A stretch of DNA of 62,277 nt from 2-02-FULL-43-13 sp043813805 (GTDB taxonomy: Bacteria; Patescibacteriota; Minisyncoccia; Minisyncoccales; MHMH01), in NCBI GenBank assembly GCA_043813805.1, contig JBDRKR010000025.1, forward strand, positions 1 through 62,277, in the 5' to 3' direction. Below the pieces are notes generated by a model, which made no database searches, was not told where the DNA came from, and saw nothing but the letters and a program-made list of their open reading frames with translations. The translations under genes and the position numbers were made by a program. This document shows positions 15,359-22,496 of this stretch, piece after piece. Numbering within the stretch: the first letter of the stretch is position 1; every line of letters starts with the position of its first letter.

Positions 15359-15715
15359 TTATAGTGAGCATTTCAATCTTTTTATTTGCTCTGACCTCAA
15401 TTTATTTTTCGGCAACATTCCCCAAACTGCTTTTTTTAAAACTTCTCCAGGGTTCTCGGCAAAAAGCTTTTTCATGGGCACTTCCCTTAAACCTCCGGGA
15501 TAAGAAGTGTGATGATAATATTTCTTCTTTTCTAATTTCTTGCCGGTGAATTTAACTTTAGTAATGTTTTTCACCACCACGAAATCGCCCGAATCCTGAT
15601 TCGGTTGAAAATTCGCTCGGTGTTTACCTCTCAAAGCTAAGGCAATTTTAACAGCTAATCTGCCCACAGCCTGGTCCGTAGCGTCAATGGTTAAAGTTTG
15701 TCTTTTCATAATCAC
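15359..15715 (-). CDS. rplM: 50S ribosomal protein L13
   Basis: L13 initiates early 50S assembly. The sequence shows the family start TIDATDQAVGRLAVKIA, then YYHHTSYPGGLREVPM and the end VWGMLPKNKL. The length of 118 aa is slightly short because the C-terminal tail is trimmed compared with E. coli (142 aa). It lies between rplQ and rpsI with overlaps or 2-nt spacing. Confidence 0.95.
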   Translation of the reverse strand: MIMKRQTLTIDATDQAVGRLAVKIALALRGKHRANFQPNQDSGDFVVVKNITKVKFTGKKLEKKKYYHHTSYPGGLREVPMKKLFAENPGEVLKKAVWGMLPKNKLRSEQIKRLKCSL

Positions 15716-16062
15716 TTAATAAATTCGATTAAAGCCATCTTTGACCCGTCGCTGAACCTTTGGCCAAGCTTTATTACCCTGGTGTATCCTCCCTTCCTCG
15801 TTTGATAGCGCGGGGTTATTTCCTGCGTCAGTTTTTTAACAACCTTAGGAGCTAAAAACCGAAGAAGCCTTCTTTTCGAATTCAAGTCTCCCCTTTTAGC
15901 AATAGTCACGAATCTTTCAACATAAGGAGAAACCTCCTTGGCTTTCGCCTCGGTAGTTTGGATTCTTTCTTTCAAAATAAGAGCGGCAGCTAAACCTTTT
16001 AAAAGCGCTGTCCGCTGGCCGCTTTCCCTGTTAAACTTTCTTCCGCTTTGTCTTTTTCTCAT
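15712..16062 (-). CDS. rplQ: 50S ribosomal protein L17
   Basis: L17 is a small subunit-exit-tunnel protein of the 50S. The start MRKRQSGRKFNRESGQRTALLKGL is canonical (read from 16062), so the longer upstream frame to 16122 is not used. The gene starts inside the end of rpoA (32-nt overlap) and overlaps rplM by 4 nt, so translation is coupled. The length is 116 aa. Confidence 0.94.
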   Translation of the reverse strand: MRKRQSGRKFNRESGQRTALLKGLAAALILKERIQTTEAKAKEVSPYVERFVTIAKRGDLNSKRRLLRFLAPKVVKKLTQEITPRYQTRKGGYTRVIKLGQRFSDGSKMALIEFIK

Positions 16063-16819
16063 GTTTTTTGTTTTTGACTGGATTTTTTTTGATTTTCTTT
16101 TCGGCAAGAGATGGCTCCTCAAACGGTTTTTCCACTTCTTTGAATGATTCTTGCAGCAAAACGAAATGCTTTACTAAAATATCGGCTGCCTGGGAAAAAA
16201 CTTCCTCGGGGGTCAAGGTGCCGTCGGTTTCCAATTCCAAGATCAATTTATCGAAATCGGTTTTTTCTCCCACCCTCATGTTTTCAACCCGATAACTCAC
16301 CTTTCTGACCGGTGTGAAAATGGCGTCAACGGCAATAGTTCCGATTTCCAGCTTGCCTATTTTTCTCGCTTCCACCGGTTCATAGCCCAAACCCTTTTCC
16401 ACCAAAATTTCTATTTCGAGCGAAGAGGACTTCGCCGTTAAAGTGGCCAGATGAGCTTCCTTATTAATTAATTCAAGCTGGCTGGGCGCTTCAAAGGCCG
16501 AGGCTTTCACGATTTTAATTCCCTTACAGGAAAGAGTAGCCCTTTGAGGCTCATCGGTATGTAATTTAAATCTGAACTGTTTAATGTTTAAAAGAATCGT
16601 AATGACGTCTTCCATTACTCCGGGAATGGTTGAAAACTCGTGCTGCACCCCTTTGATTTTAACTTGGGTAACGGCAGCTCCCGGTAACGAAGAAAGCAAA
16701 ACTCGGCGAAGACTGTTGCCGATAGTAGCTCCGTAGCCCGGGTAAAGACCGGCTATTTCAAAAACAGCTAAGCAGTCTTGCTTTTGAACGATTTTTGGTT
16801 GAGACGGTAAAGGAATCAT
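16031..16819 (-). CDS. rpoA: RNA polymerase alpha subunit lacking the C-terminal domain
   Basis: The alpha N-terminal domain, which dimerises and nucleates RNA polymerase assembly, is complete (GATIGNSLRRVLLSSLPG and the GLGYEPVEARK region). The protein stops at 262 aa. After about residue 235 there is only a lysine-rich tail, not the helix-hairpin-helix alpha-CTD that contacts UP elements and activators. The following base pairs are used by rplQ, which overlaps the tail, so no frameshifted CTD is present downstream. Confidence 0.95.
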   Translation of the reverse strand: MIPLPSQPKIVQKQDCLAVFEIAGLYPGYGATIGNSLRRVLLSSLPGAAVTQVKIKGVQHEFSTIPGVMEDVITILLNIKQFRFKLHTDEPQRATLSCKGIKIVKASAFEAPSQLELINKEAHLATLTAKSSSLEIEILVEKGLGYEPVEARKIGKLEIGTIAVDAIFTPVRKVSYRVENMRVGEKTDFDKLILELETDGTLTPEEVFSQAADILVKHFVLLQESFKEVEKPFEEPSLAEKKIKKNPVKNKKHEKKTKRKKV

Positions 16820-16849
16820 ACTCTTAAATAATAATTAATAATAAATATT

Positions 16850-17479
16850 TTAGCGCGAATAAAATTCAAAAATAGTTGAGAGTTCCGCCGGCGGAGCGGC
16901 TTCAATTAAATTTGGAGCTCCCACCACCTCGACTTCTAACGTTTCCGGATTCAATTTTAACCAAACGGGCGGCTGGTATTTTTTAAGCAAGGATGCCATT
17001 TTTTCGATGTTTTTCTTTTTCCGCGAAACCGGATTTACAGCCACCTTGTCTCCTTTTTCCAGCTGATAAGAGGGCGCGTTGACCGCTTTGCCGTTAATCT
17101 TAAAATGACCGTGAGAAACGAATTGGCGGGCCTGAACCCTAGAACTCGCAAAACCTGATCGAAAAACGACATTATCAAAACGGCTTTCCAGTTTCTGAAT
17201 TAGAGTACTTGAGGCATCTTCAATCTTGCTCCCTCTCTTTAAAATATCTTTGACATATTTCGAAAACTGCCTTTCTCTCAAATTATACCAATTTTTGAGT
17301 TTTTGCTTCTCCTGCAACTCCTTACCGTATTCCGACATCTGCTTAAATCTCCCCTTTCTTTTGGGTCCGGGAGGATACGGTTTTCTGATCACAGCGCATT
17401 TGGGCCCAGAACATCGCTCTCCCTTAAGAAAAAGCTTCGTACCCATTCTGCGACAAATTTTACATGTATTGGTTTGCAT
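16850..17479 (-). CDS. rpsD: 30S ribosomal protein S4 (zinc form)
   Basis: S4 nucleates 30S assembly and controls mRNA unwinding. The N-terminus has four cysteines (CKIC and CSGPKC), a zinc-binding form. The central S4 RNA-binding domain (LESRFDNVVFRSGFASSRVQARQFVSHGHF region) and the C-terminal end ELSTIFEFYSR are typical. The length of 209 aa is normal. S4 may also act as the translational repressor of the alpha operon, as in E. coli (family knowledge, not shown here). Confidence 0.95.
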   Translation of the reverse strand: MQTNTCKICRRMGTKLFLKGERCSGPKCAVIRKPYPPGPKRKGRFKQMSEYGKELQEKQKLKNWYNLRERQFSKYVKDILKRGSKIEDASSTLIQKLESRFDNVVFRSGFASSRVQARQFVSHGHFKINGKAVNAPSYQLEKGDKVAVNPVSRKKKNIEKMASLLKKYQPPVWLKLNPETLEVEVVGAPNLIEAAPPAELSTIFEFYSR

Positions 17480-17482
17480 AAT

Positions 17483-17941
17483 TTAGACTCTGCGAGCTTT
17501 ACGCGGTCGGCAACCGTTGTGAGGAATCGGAGTTACGTCGGTAATGACGGTAATGTCAAAACCTCGTCCGGCCAAAGACCTGATGGCCGATTCCCTTCCA
17601 GAACCTACGCCTTTAACGAAAACGGCGATCTTCTGAATTCCGATTTTCTTAATAGTTTGCGTCAATCCTTCAGCCACTTTAGAGGCGGCAAAAGGAGTGG
17701 ATTTTTTAGCTCCTTTAAAACCGATGGCACCGGCTGATGCCCAGGCTAAAACATTTCCTTTAGCATCCGTCAGTGTCATGACTGTATTGTTGTAAGAAGA
17801 AGAAACATAAATCCTCCCCTCTTTAATTTGTCCCGAAAAGGGGGCCGCAACTGGCGTTTCTTTTTGAACCTTAGCTTCCATCTTCTCATTTTCTGCAATC
17901 AGCTCTTTTTCAGTTTTTTGAATAATATGCTTTTTTCCCAT
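17483..17941 (-). CDS. rpsK: 30S ribosomal protein S11
   Basis: S11 forms the platform of the 30S subunit near the E site. Conserved blocks are IYVSSSYNNTVMTLTDAKGNVL, SAGAIGFKGAKKSTPFAA and the C-terminus VTPIPHNGCRPRKARRV. The first 40 or so residues are a charged, variable extension. The length is 152 aa, against 129 in E. coli. It lies between rpsM and rpsD with 3-12 nt spacing. Confidence 0.95.
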   Translation of the reverse strand: MGKKHIIQKTEKELIAENEKMEAKVQKETPVAAPFSGQIKEGRIYVSSSYNNTVMTLTDAKGNVLAWASAGAIGFKGAKKSTPFAASKVAEGLTQTIKKIGIQKIAVFVKGVGSGRESAIRSLAGRGFDITVITDVTPIPHNGCRPRKARRV

Positions 17942-17953
17942 GTAAATTAAGTT

Positions 17954-18343
17954 TTACGTCGGTTCGCCTGCCGGTTTGCGACCCGAACCCACGGTCTTTC
18001 TGACGTTATGTCGGACGGTTCTGGTATTAGTTCTGGTCTGTTGTCCCCGCACCGGCAATCCCTTGATATGGCGAATACCTCTCCAACAGCCGATGTCTTT
18101 CAGTCTTTTTATTCCCATCATGCGTTCGCGTCTTAATTCTCCTTCGATTTTATAATTCTTTTCAATAAAATCCTTCAGTTTTCCGACTTCCACGGCCGTC
18201 AAAGCCGAAGCCTTAGTTTCGGGATTGATTTTTACTTGAGTTAAAATCTTACCACTCAAAGGACGACCTATCCCGCAAATATAGGTTAAAGCGATTAATA
18301 TCTGTTTATTTTCCGGAATGTTAATTCCCGCAATGCGTGGCAT
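17954..18343 (-). CDS. rpsM: 30S ribosomal protein S13
   Basis: S13 bridges the 30S head to the 50S and contacts P-site tRNA. The family start RIAGINIPENKQILIALTYI(CGIG) and the C-terminal basic stretch RGQQTRTNTRTVR are clear. The length of 129 aa is normal. It is followed by rpsK 12 nt later. Upstream, between it and rpmJ, lie two copies of an AAGAACCTTG motif. Confidence 0.95.
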   Translation of the reverse strand: MPRIAGINIPENKQILIALTYICGIGRPLSGKILTQVKINPETKASALTAVEVGKLKDFIEKNYKIEGELRRERMMGIKRLKDIGCWRGIRHIKGLPVRGQQTRTNTRTVRHNVRKTVGSGRKPAGEPT

Positions 18344-18396
18344 AATAAAAAAGTTAAGAACCTTGTCTTCGTCAAGAACCTTGATTTAAAAATAAA

Positions 18397-18510
18397 TTAA
18401 CCCTGACGTTGCTTATGTTTGGGGTTTTTGCAAATGACGTATAATTTTCCCTGCCGTCGAACTATTTTGCAATTATTGCAAATTGTTTTAATTGATGGTC
18501 TTACTTTCAT
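18397..18510 (-). CDS. rpmJ: 50S ribosomal protein L36 (zinc form, 37 aa)
   Basis: A 37-codon gene: it begins MKVRPSIKTICNNCKIVRR and ends KNPKHKQRQG. The C-x2-C...C-x4-H pattern binds zinc. It has the exact family length and lies between infA and rpsM, its usual place in the alpha operon. It stabilises 23S rRNA in the 50S. Confidence 0.93.
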   Translation of the reverse strand: MKVRPSIKTICNNCKIVRRQGKLYVICKNPKHKQRQG

Positions 18511-18517
18511 TGATTTG

Positions 18518-18736
18518 TCACTTTCCGCGATAAACTATTCTTCCCTTCGTTTCGTCATAAGGGCTCATCTCCACCGTCACCCTGTCTCCCGGCAATATTT
18601 TGATGCGGAACATCCGCAACTTGCCGGCCAAATGCGCCATTATCTCCTTACCTTCGTCGAGCTTCACCTTAAAGTGGGTACTGGGAAGCGTTTCTAGAAT
18701 AGTACCGCTTTTCCTTATAATATTTTTATTTACCAT
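18518..18736 (-). CDS. infA: translation initiation factor IF-1
   Basis: IF-1 occupies the 30S A site during initiation. The 72-aa protein has the OB-fold signature GTILETLPSTHFKVKL, then MAHLAGKLRMFRIKILPGDRVTVEMSPYD and the ending GRIVYR, all close to the family consensus. It starts the infA-rpmJ-rpsM-rpsK-rpsD-rpoA-rplQ-rplM-rpsI operon. In most bacteria it follows secY-adk-map, but here those genes are about 9 kb away. Confidence 0.95.
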   Translation of the reverse strand: MVNKNIIRKSGTILETLPSTHFKVKLDEGKEIMAHLAGKLRMFRIKILPGDRVTVEMSPYDETKGRIVYRGK

Positions 18737-18782
18737 AATACAACTAAGAATACAATTATGTATGATATCAGACCCTATTTAA

Positions 18783-20039
18783 TTAGTCAAGCCTTAACTT
18801 GATTGAAATATCGTCGACCTCAAAGGGAGCCCTATCGGCCCAAAAGGGCCAAATTCTTAATTGGAACTTGTCGACCTCGGAAAACTGCCTTAGGGATGCG
18901 GTAATTTCTTCCGGCCGCCGCGACCTTACCGACTCTTTAACGCTGTTTTCATCGATGGTCTGATAAATTTCGGCGGAAATCTCGACGCTTAAAACAATCT
19001 TTCCCTTACTTAAATCAACATCTTGGGGCAAATAACTGATGGCGACGGAATTGTCGTCCAATTGCTTGCCTTCGGGCACCTTGCCCGTAATATACGTTTT
19101 CGCAAAATCTTCCAAATCTATTTTTTTAAAAACCAGGGCTGTGGCCTTAGTTTTAATACTTAAGGTGAATTTATCAACCCCCTGCCCAACTTTGGTGAGC
19201 GGATTGACTTCGACGATCTCAGACTCAAGCGCTTCTTCGTTAATAACCTGTTCTTCCGGCGACAGAGAAGTTTGCAACGCCTTTCGGCAATTATCCAAAG
19301 CGATCGGGGTAAAAGAGTCTTCGGCCGAAGACAAATCTTCATCGGTTACCTGAGTTGTCTGTTTTTTTAAACCGCCGGTCATGGAACCCGAAGATCTCGC
19401 ATAGAAAGCGGTATAACGCGATGTCCCCGCTAAAGCAGGGAGAGAAAAAGTGGAAGGACCGATATTGTATTCTTCCCCCGCCTCTCCCGCTTCTACTGTT
19501 ATATCCAGCTCGCCCGGAATTAATTTACTTCCTTCGTAATGAGCGCCGGGAATGACTATTTTTTGAGGAGTTTTAAATAATTTACCGTCATCGGAAACGA
19601 AACGAGTATTAGCGATCAAAGCTTGCGGCGCAGTGGAATAAGCATTGTAAACCCGGATTGTGCCCGAGGCTTTGACGCTAAGCGTTTTTACGCCCGTAGC
19701 CGGAAATTCTTGAGTAAAAGAACACTCCCGGGTCTTGATCTCTCCGGCAATGTCGTTTCCGACCACAATTTGAGTTTTAACGGCTAACGGACTTTTTTGA
19801 GGCCAAATCGATATTTCAGCCTCAGGCTTGATCAAAAAATAACTTGCACAGGCTGCACAAACTAACGTCAAAATGGTCAAAATCGGCCACCAAACTACTT
19901 TCTTCTTTACTCTGATACTCGTTTTGCCCGGCAACCCCAATTTCTCGGAAAAAGCCTGCTTTTGAGGCGGCTTAACCGGAAACGCGATTTCCTTATGGTC
20001 TTTGGGCGGAATAATATCAAAAACTTTTCTGTTTGACAT
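18783..20039 (-). CDS. membrane-anchored baseplate-J-like protein (418 aa)
   Basis: Residues 1-45 are a basic cytoplasmic tail, 48-70 a membrane helix (with several cysteines), and the rest an extracytoplasmic region. The central part has the recurring beta-domain pattern SGTIRVYNAYSTAPQALIANTRF ... VPEG-type segments. Related proteins of these phyla are annotated as baseplate J/gp47-like, though no phage tail is involved. It probably forms part of the cell surface. The function is unknown. An extended -10 box (TGGTATAAT) lies about 12 nt upstream of the ATG. Confidence 0.75.
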   Translation of the reverse strand: MSNRKVFDIIPPKDHKEIAFPVKPPQKQAFSEKLGLPGKTSIRVKKKVVWWPILTILTLVCAACASYFLIKPEAEISIWPQKSPLAVKTQIVVGNDIAGEIKTRECSFTQEFPATGVKTLSVKASGTIRVYNAYSTAPQALIANTRFVSDDGKLFKTPQKIVIPGAHYEGSKLIPGELDITVEAGEAGEEYNIGPSTFSLPALAGTSRYTAFYARSSGSMTGGLKKQTTQVTDEDLSSAEDSFTPIALDNCRKALQTSLSPEEQVINEEALESEIVEVNPLTKVGQGVDKFTLSIKTKATALVFKKIDLEDFAKTYITGKVPEGKQLDDNSVAISYLPQDVDLSKGKIVLSVEISAEIYQTIDENSVKESVRSRRPEEITASLRQFSEVDKFQLRIWPFWADRAPFEVDDISIKLRLD

Positions 20040-20052
20040 ATGACTAAGTATA

Positions 20053-21723
20053 TTATACCACTTCTCTTGACTCTAAGATTGCTCTGATGCGCCTGACGCC
20101 GGCGCTTGATGATTCTTCTTTGGTAATTTTAAAAACTCCTAATTCAGAAGTTCTTTTAACGTGTGGACCTGCGCAAAGCTCAATGCTGAAATCGCCGATC
20201 TGATAAACCTTAACGGTTTCGCCGTATTTTTCAGGATCAAAAGAAACTTTGGCGATTTTCAGGGCTTCGTTCTTGGGCATTTCCTTTATTTCCACCAAAA
20301 TATCTTCTTTGATTTTTTGATTGACCATTTCTTCAACTTTTTTAATCTGAACATCGGTCATCTTTTGAGGATAATTAAAATCAAATCTCAATCTTTCAGC
20401 CGTGATATTACTGCCCTTCTGATAAATTTCGGGTCCCAAAACTTCGCGCAAGGCAGCCAGCAATAAGTGGGTGGCCGTATGATATTTGACGGCTTCTACG
20501 CCATCGTCGGCCAATCCCCCTTTGAATTTCTTTTCAGCTCCCGCCCGCGAAACCTCTTGATGTAATACCAGCTCTTTTTCGAAATCTTCTCGCGTCAATG
20601 CTGCCGCCCTTGAACCGCCCGTTTCTTTGATAACCTCGTATGGTAATCCGAAACTTTCGTAAATCTTAAATGCATTTCTTGCGTCAATCTCCTTCATTTT
20701 TCCGAGTTCTTCAACCCCCCTGTTAAGCGCTTGATCAAATTTCTTATATTCTTCATCAAAAACGGCATTAATTGTAGCTTTATCTAGGTTGGTATAGAAG
20801 TCTTTATATTTTTCAACAACTAAATCAAACAGTTTTTGAGGCATTACTCCATCTTTTGTCAAAATAATCAATCGGCGCAAAAGCCGCCGGAGAATATACC
20901 CCGCTTCTTTATTAAAGGGCCGTACGCCATCGGAAACCAAAAAGACAATTCCGCGAGAATGGTCGGCGGCAATTCTTTTTTTGCGTTCCGATAAACCGGC
21001 CGGCATGGCCGCCATAAGGGGTTCAAATAAATCTGCTTCAAAAATGCTTTTTTTACCTTGGGCGATCATTGCTACTCTTTCAAGTCCCCACCCAACATCA
21101 ACTCCTTTCTGTGCCAAAGGCGTCAGCGAACCATCTTCGGCGCAAAAATATTCCACAAAAACTAGGGTCGCCACCTCAAGCCCGTCCACATAAACTTCAT
21201 TTGCCGCGCCACAGGGCCCTTCGTCTCCGACAGGCCCCCATACATTATCCTTCCTCGGATTCTTTTTGATCTGCTTCTCCGGTAAAAACTTTAGCCACGT
21301 TTTGTATGATTCTTCATCAAAAGGAATTTTCCCGTCTCCCTCAAAAACCGTTACTGTTATCCTATCGGTAGAAATTTTTAAAACTTTGGCGAGAAATTCA
21401 AAAGTCCACTCTATTGTTTCTTTCTTAAAATAATCTCCGAAAGAAAAATGACCCAGCATCTCAAAAAATGTATCATGGGTTTCATCTCCCACTTCGTCAA
21501 TATCCGAAGTTCTGAAAGATTTTTGGATTGAAGCCGTTCTCTGTGCGCCAAAGTCTTTTTTTGGGTCTGCTTCTCCTAAAAAGTATTTCTTAAATTGTTG
21601 CATACCGGCGGTGGTCAAAAGCACCGAAGGATCATCGGGAATTAAAGAAGAGGAGGGCACGATTTTGTGTCCCTTATCTTTAAAGAAATTTAAAAACTCA
21701 CTTCTTAGTTGCTGCGAAGTCAT
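20053..21723 (-). CDS. alaS: alanyl-tRNA synthetase, truncated form without C-Ala domain
   Basis: Class II synthetase for tRNA-Ala. The aminoacylation core begins MTSQQLRSEFLNFFKDKGH at 21723, my preferred start because the upstream in-frame extension overlaps a terminator. The editing domain has the zinc/hydrolysis motifs HTATHLL and CAGPH and ends at VKRTSELGVFKI...SAGVRRIRAI. At about 556 aa it lacks the dimerising coiled coil and C-Ala domain (another 300 residues in E. coli). The enzyme should still aminoacylate and deacylate Ser/Gly-tRNA-Ala in cis. Confidence 0.94.
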   Translation of the reverse strand: MTSQQLRSEFLNFFKDKGHKIVPSSSLIPDDPSVLLTTAGMQQFKKYFLGEADPKKDFGAQRTASIQKSFRTSDIDEVGDETHDTFFEMLGHFSFGDYFKKETIEWTFEFLAKVLKISTDRITVTVFEGDGKIPFDEESYKTWLKFLPEKQIKKNPRKDNVWGPVGDEGPCGAANEVYVDGLEVATLVFVEYFCAEDGSLTPLAQKGVDVGWGLERVAMIAQGKKSIFEADLFEPLMAAMPAGLSERKKRIAADHSRGIVFLVSDGVRPFNKEAGYILRRLLRRLIILTKDGVMPQKLFDLVVEKYKDFYTNLDKATINAVFDEEYKKFDQALNRGVEELGKMKEIDARNAFKIYESFGLPYEVIKETGGSRAAALTREDFEKELVLHQEVSRAGAEKKFKGGLADDGVEAVKYHTATHLLLAALREVLGPEIYQKGSNITAERLRFDFNYPQKMTDVQIKKVEEMVNQKIKEDILVEIKEMPKNEALKIAKVSFDPEKYGETVKVYQIGDFSIELCAGPHVKRTSELGVFKITKEESSSAGVRRIRAILESREVV

Positions 21724-21761
21724 AGCTATCTTAAATACTATCAAAAACCGTCCAAAAACAA

Positions 21762-21793
21762 AAGACCCATGCTTTTTGTAAAACATGGATCTT
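21762..21793 (-). terminator. intrinsic terminator after the 78-aa gene
   Basis: On the minus strand AAGATCCATG and CATGGGTCTT form a stem with one mismatch, followed by TTGTTTTTGG. It lies 24 nt after the stop at 21817 and overlaps the unused N-terminal extension of alaS. Confidence 0.7.
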
Positions 21794-21816
21794 CTTCGAC
21801 GAGGAAACTCGAGGAC

Positions 21817-22053
21817 CTAGGAAACCGTGATCTCGGTAACCACCGCTTTCCCGAAGGTCTCTCCGACGATCGTCTCGCCCTTCCGAATCACGAACCTGCT
21901 GTCCAGGAAATGTAGCCGATCACCACGATAAACCTCCCTCTTTACCGGCTTTCCGTCAGCTCCCTTGGTCCGGCGCATGACGACCCCGCTCGGATCGACC
22001 GCGATCTTGAAAATGTTACCCAGTTCAGTCCTTGCTTTAATTGAAATGTTCAT
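21817..22053 (-). CDS. unknown small basic protein (78 aa)
   Basis: Not recognised. The protein is rich in beta-branched and glycine residues with alternating polarity (ISIKARTELGNIFKIAVD, then RGDRLHFLDSRFVIRKGETIVG), suggesting a small beta barrel. I start at 22053, the second of two close ATGs, because AAGGAG lies 6 nt before it. It has the same strong ribosome-site style as its unknown neighbours. It may be co-transcribed with the 24-codon ORF 230 nt upstream. Confidence 0.65.
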   Translation of the reverse strand: MNISIKARTELGNIFKIAVDPSGVVMRRTKGADGKPVKREVYRGDRLHFLDSRFVIRKGETIVGETFGKAVVTEITVS

Positions 22054-22246
22054 TACCATCTCCTTAAATTTATTTCTTCATAACGCCGAGCTGGCTACAA
22101 TCTATTTGATTAACACTATCGTCTAATCTACGTAAAAATACATATTTATTGTAACCACTTCGCCGCTATGAAGCGTAAAAAGAACTTCTTCCTTCCGCAA
22201 ATTATTAATCCCGAGTCACACCGAGGGACTGCTAATCTCTGGAAGG

Positions 22247-22274
22247 AGGAGGTTGTATAATGGCACAACCTCCT
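22247..22274. promoter_or_regulatory. hairpin with Shine-Dalgarno and anti-Shine-Dalgarno arms
   Basis: AGGAGGTTGT and ACAACCTCCT are inverted repeats of 10 bp around an 8-nt loop, about 10 nt after the stop of the 24-codon ORF. On the minus-strand transcript the CCTCC arm could also pair with the AAGGAGG ribosome site of that ORF, which suggests a regulatory switch (inference). On the plus strand it is followed by four T residues. Confidence 0.55.
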
Positions 22275-22283
22275 TTTCGTCGC

Positions 22284-22358
22284 CTACTTGCCTGCTTTAT
22301 AGGCGATGGCTTCATCCTTCTTCAGGATGACAACGTTGTTAATGACATAATACGCCAT
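22284..22358 (-). CDS. 24-aa small protein or leader peptide
   Basis: Starts MAYYVINNVVILKKDEA and ends AYKAGK, then TAG. It has an AAAAAGGAGG Shine-Dalgarno site 6 nt before the ATG and a TTGACA-17-TATAAT promoter about 35-60 nt upstream. Such perfect signals for a 24-codon frame argue that it is really translated. A hairpin containing anti-Shine-Dalgarno sequence follows it. Whether the product matters or only the act of translation is unknown. Confidence 0.7.
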   Translation of the reverse strand: MAYYVINNVVILKKDEAIAYKAGK

Positions 22359-22390
22359 TACTGCGCCTCCTTTTTATTCTTTCTACCTGC

Positions 22391-22419
22391 ATTATACCAT
22401 ACCATCTCAAATTTGTCAA
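22391..22419 (-). promoter_or_regulatory. consensus sigma-70 promoter for the 24-codon ORF
   Basis: TTGACA (22414-22419) and TATAAT (22391-22396) on the minus strand, 17 nt apart, both perfect, with TGG before the -10. The start point is predicted near 22384. Confidence 0.88.
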
Positions 22420-22456
22420 TGGTTTCTGCAACCCTTCAGCGTGGTTCAGAATAAAC

Positions 22457-22488
22457 AAAAAGGGAGGGCTTATAACAGCTCTCCCTTC
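22457..22488 (-). terminator. intrinsic terminator after the J-domain gene
   Basis: AAGGGAG-containing stem (10 of 11 bp) with the loop TATAAC, followed on the minus strand by TTTTTG. It lies 10 nt after the stop of the 22497 gene. Confidence 0.75.
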
Positions 22489-22496
22489 AAACTTAA

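Noticed and set aside
16031..16122. frameshifted remnant of the RpoA C-terminal domain
   Set aside because: The downstream sequence is fully used by rplQ and shows no alpha-CTD motif in any frame.
22260..22454. plus-strand frame starting at 22260 with AAGGAGGAGG upstream
   Set aside because: The apparent ribosome site is one arm of the hairpin at 22247-22274, and the frame is the complement of the 24-codon ORF region and its promoter. The minus-strand signals are far better.
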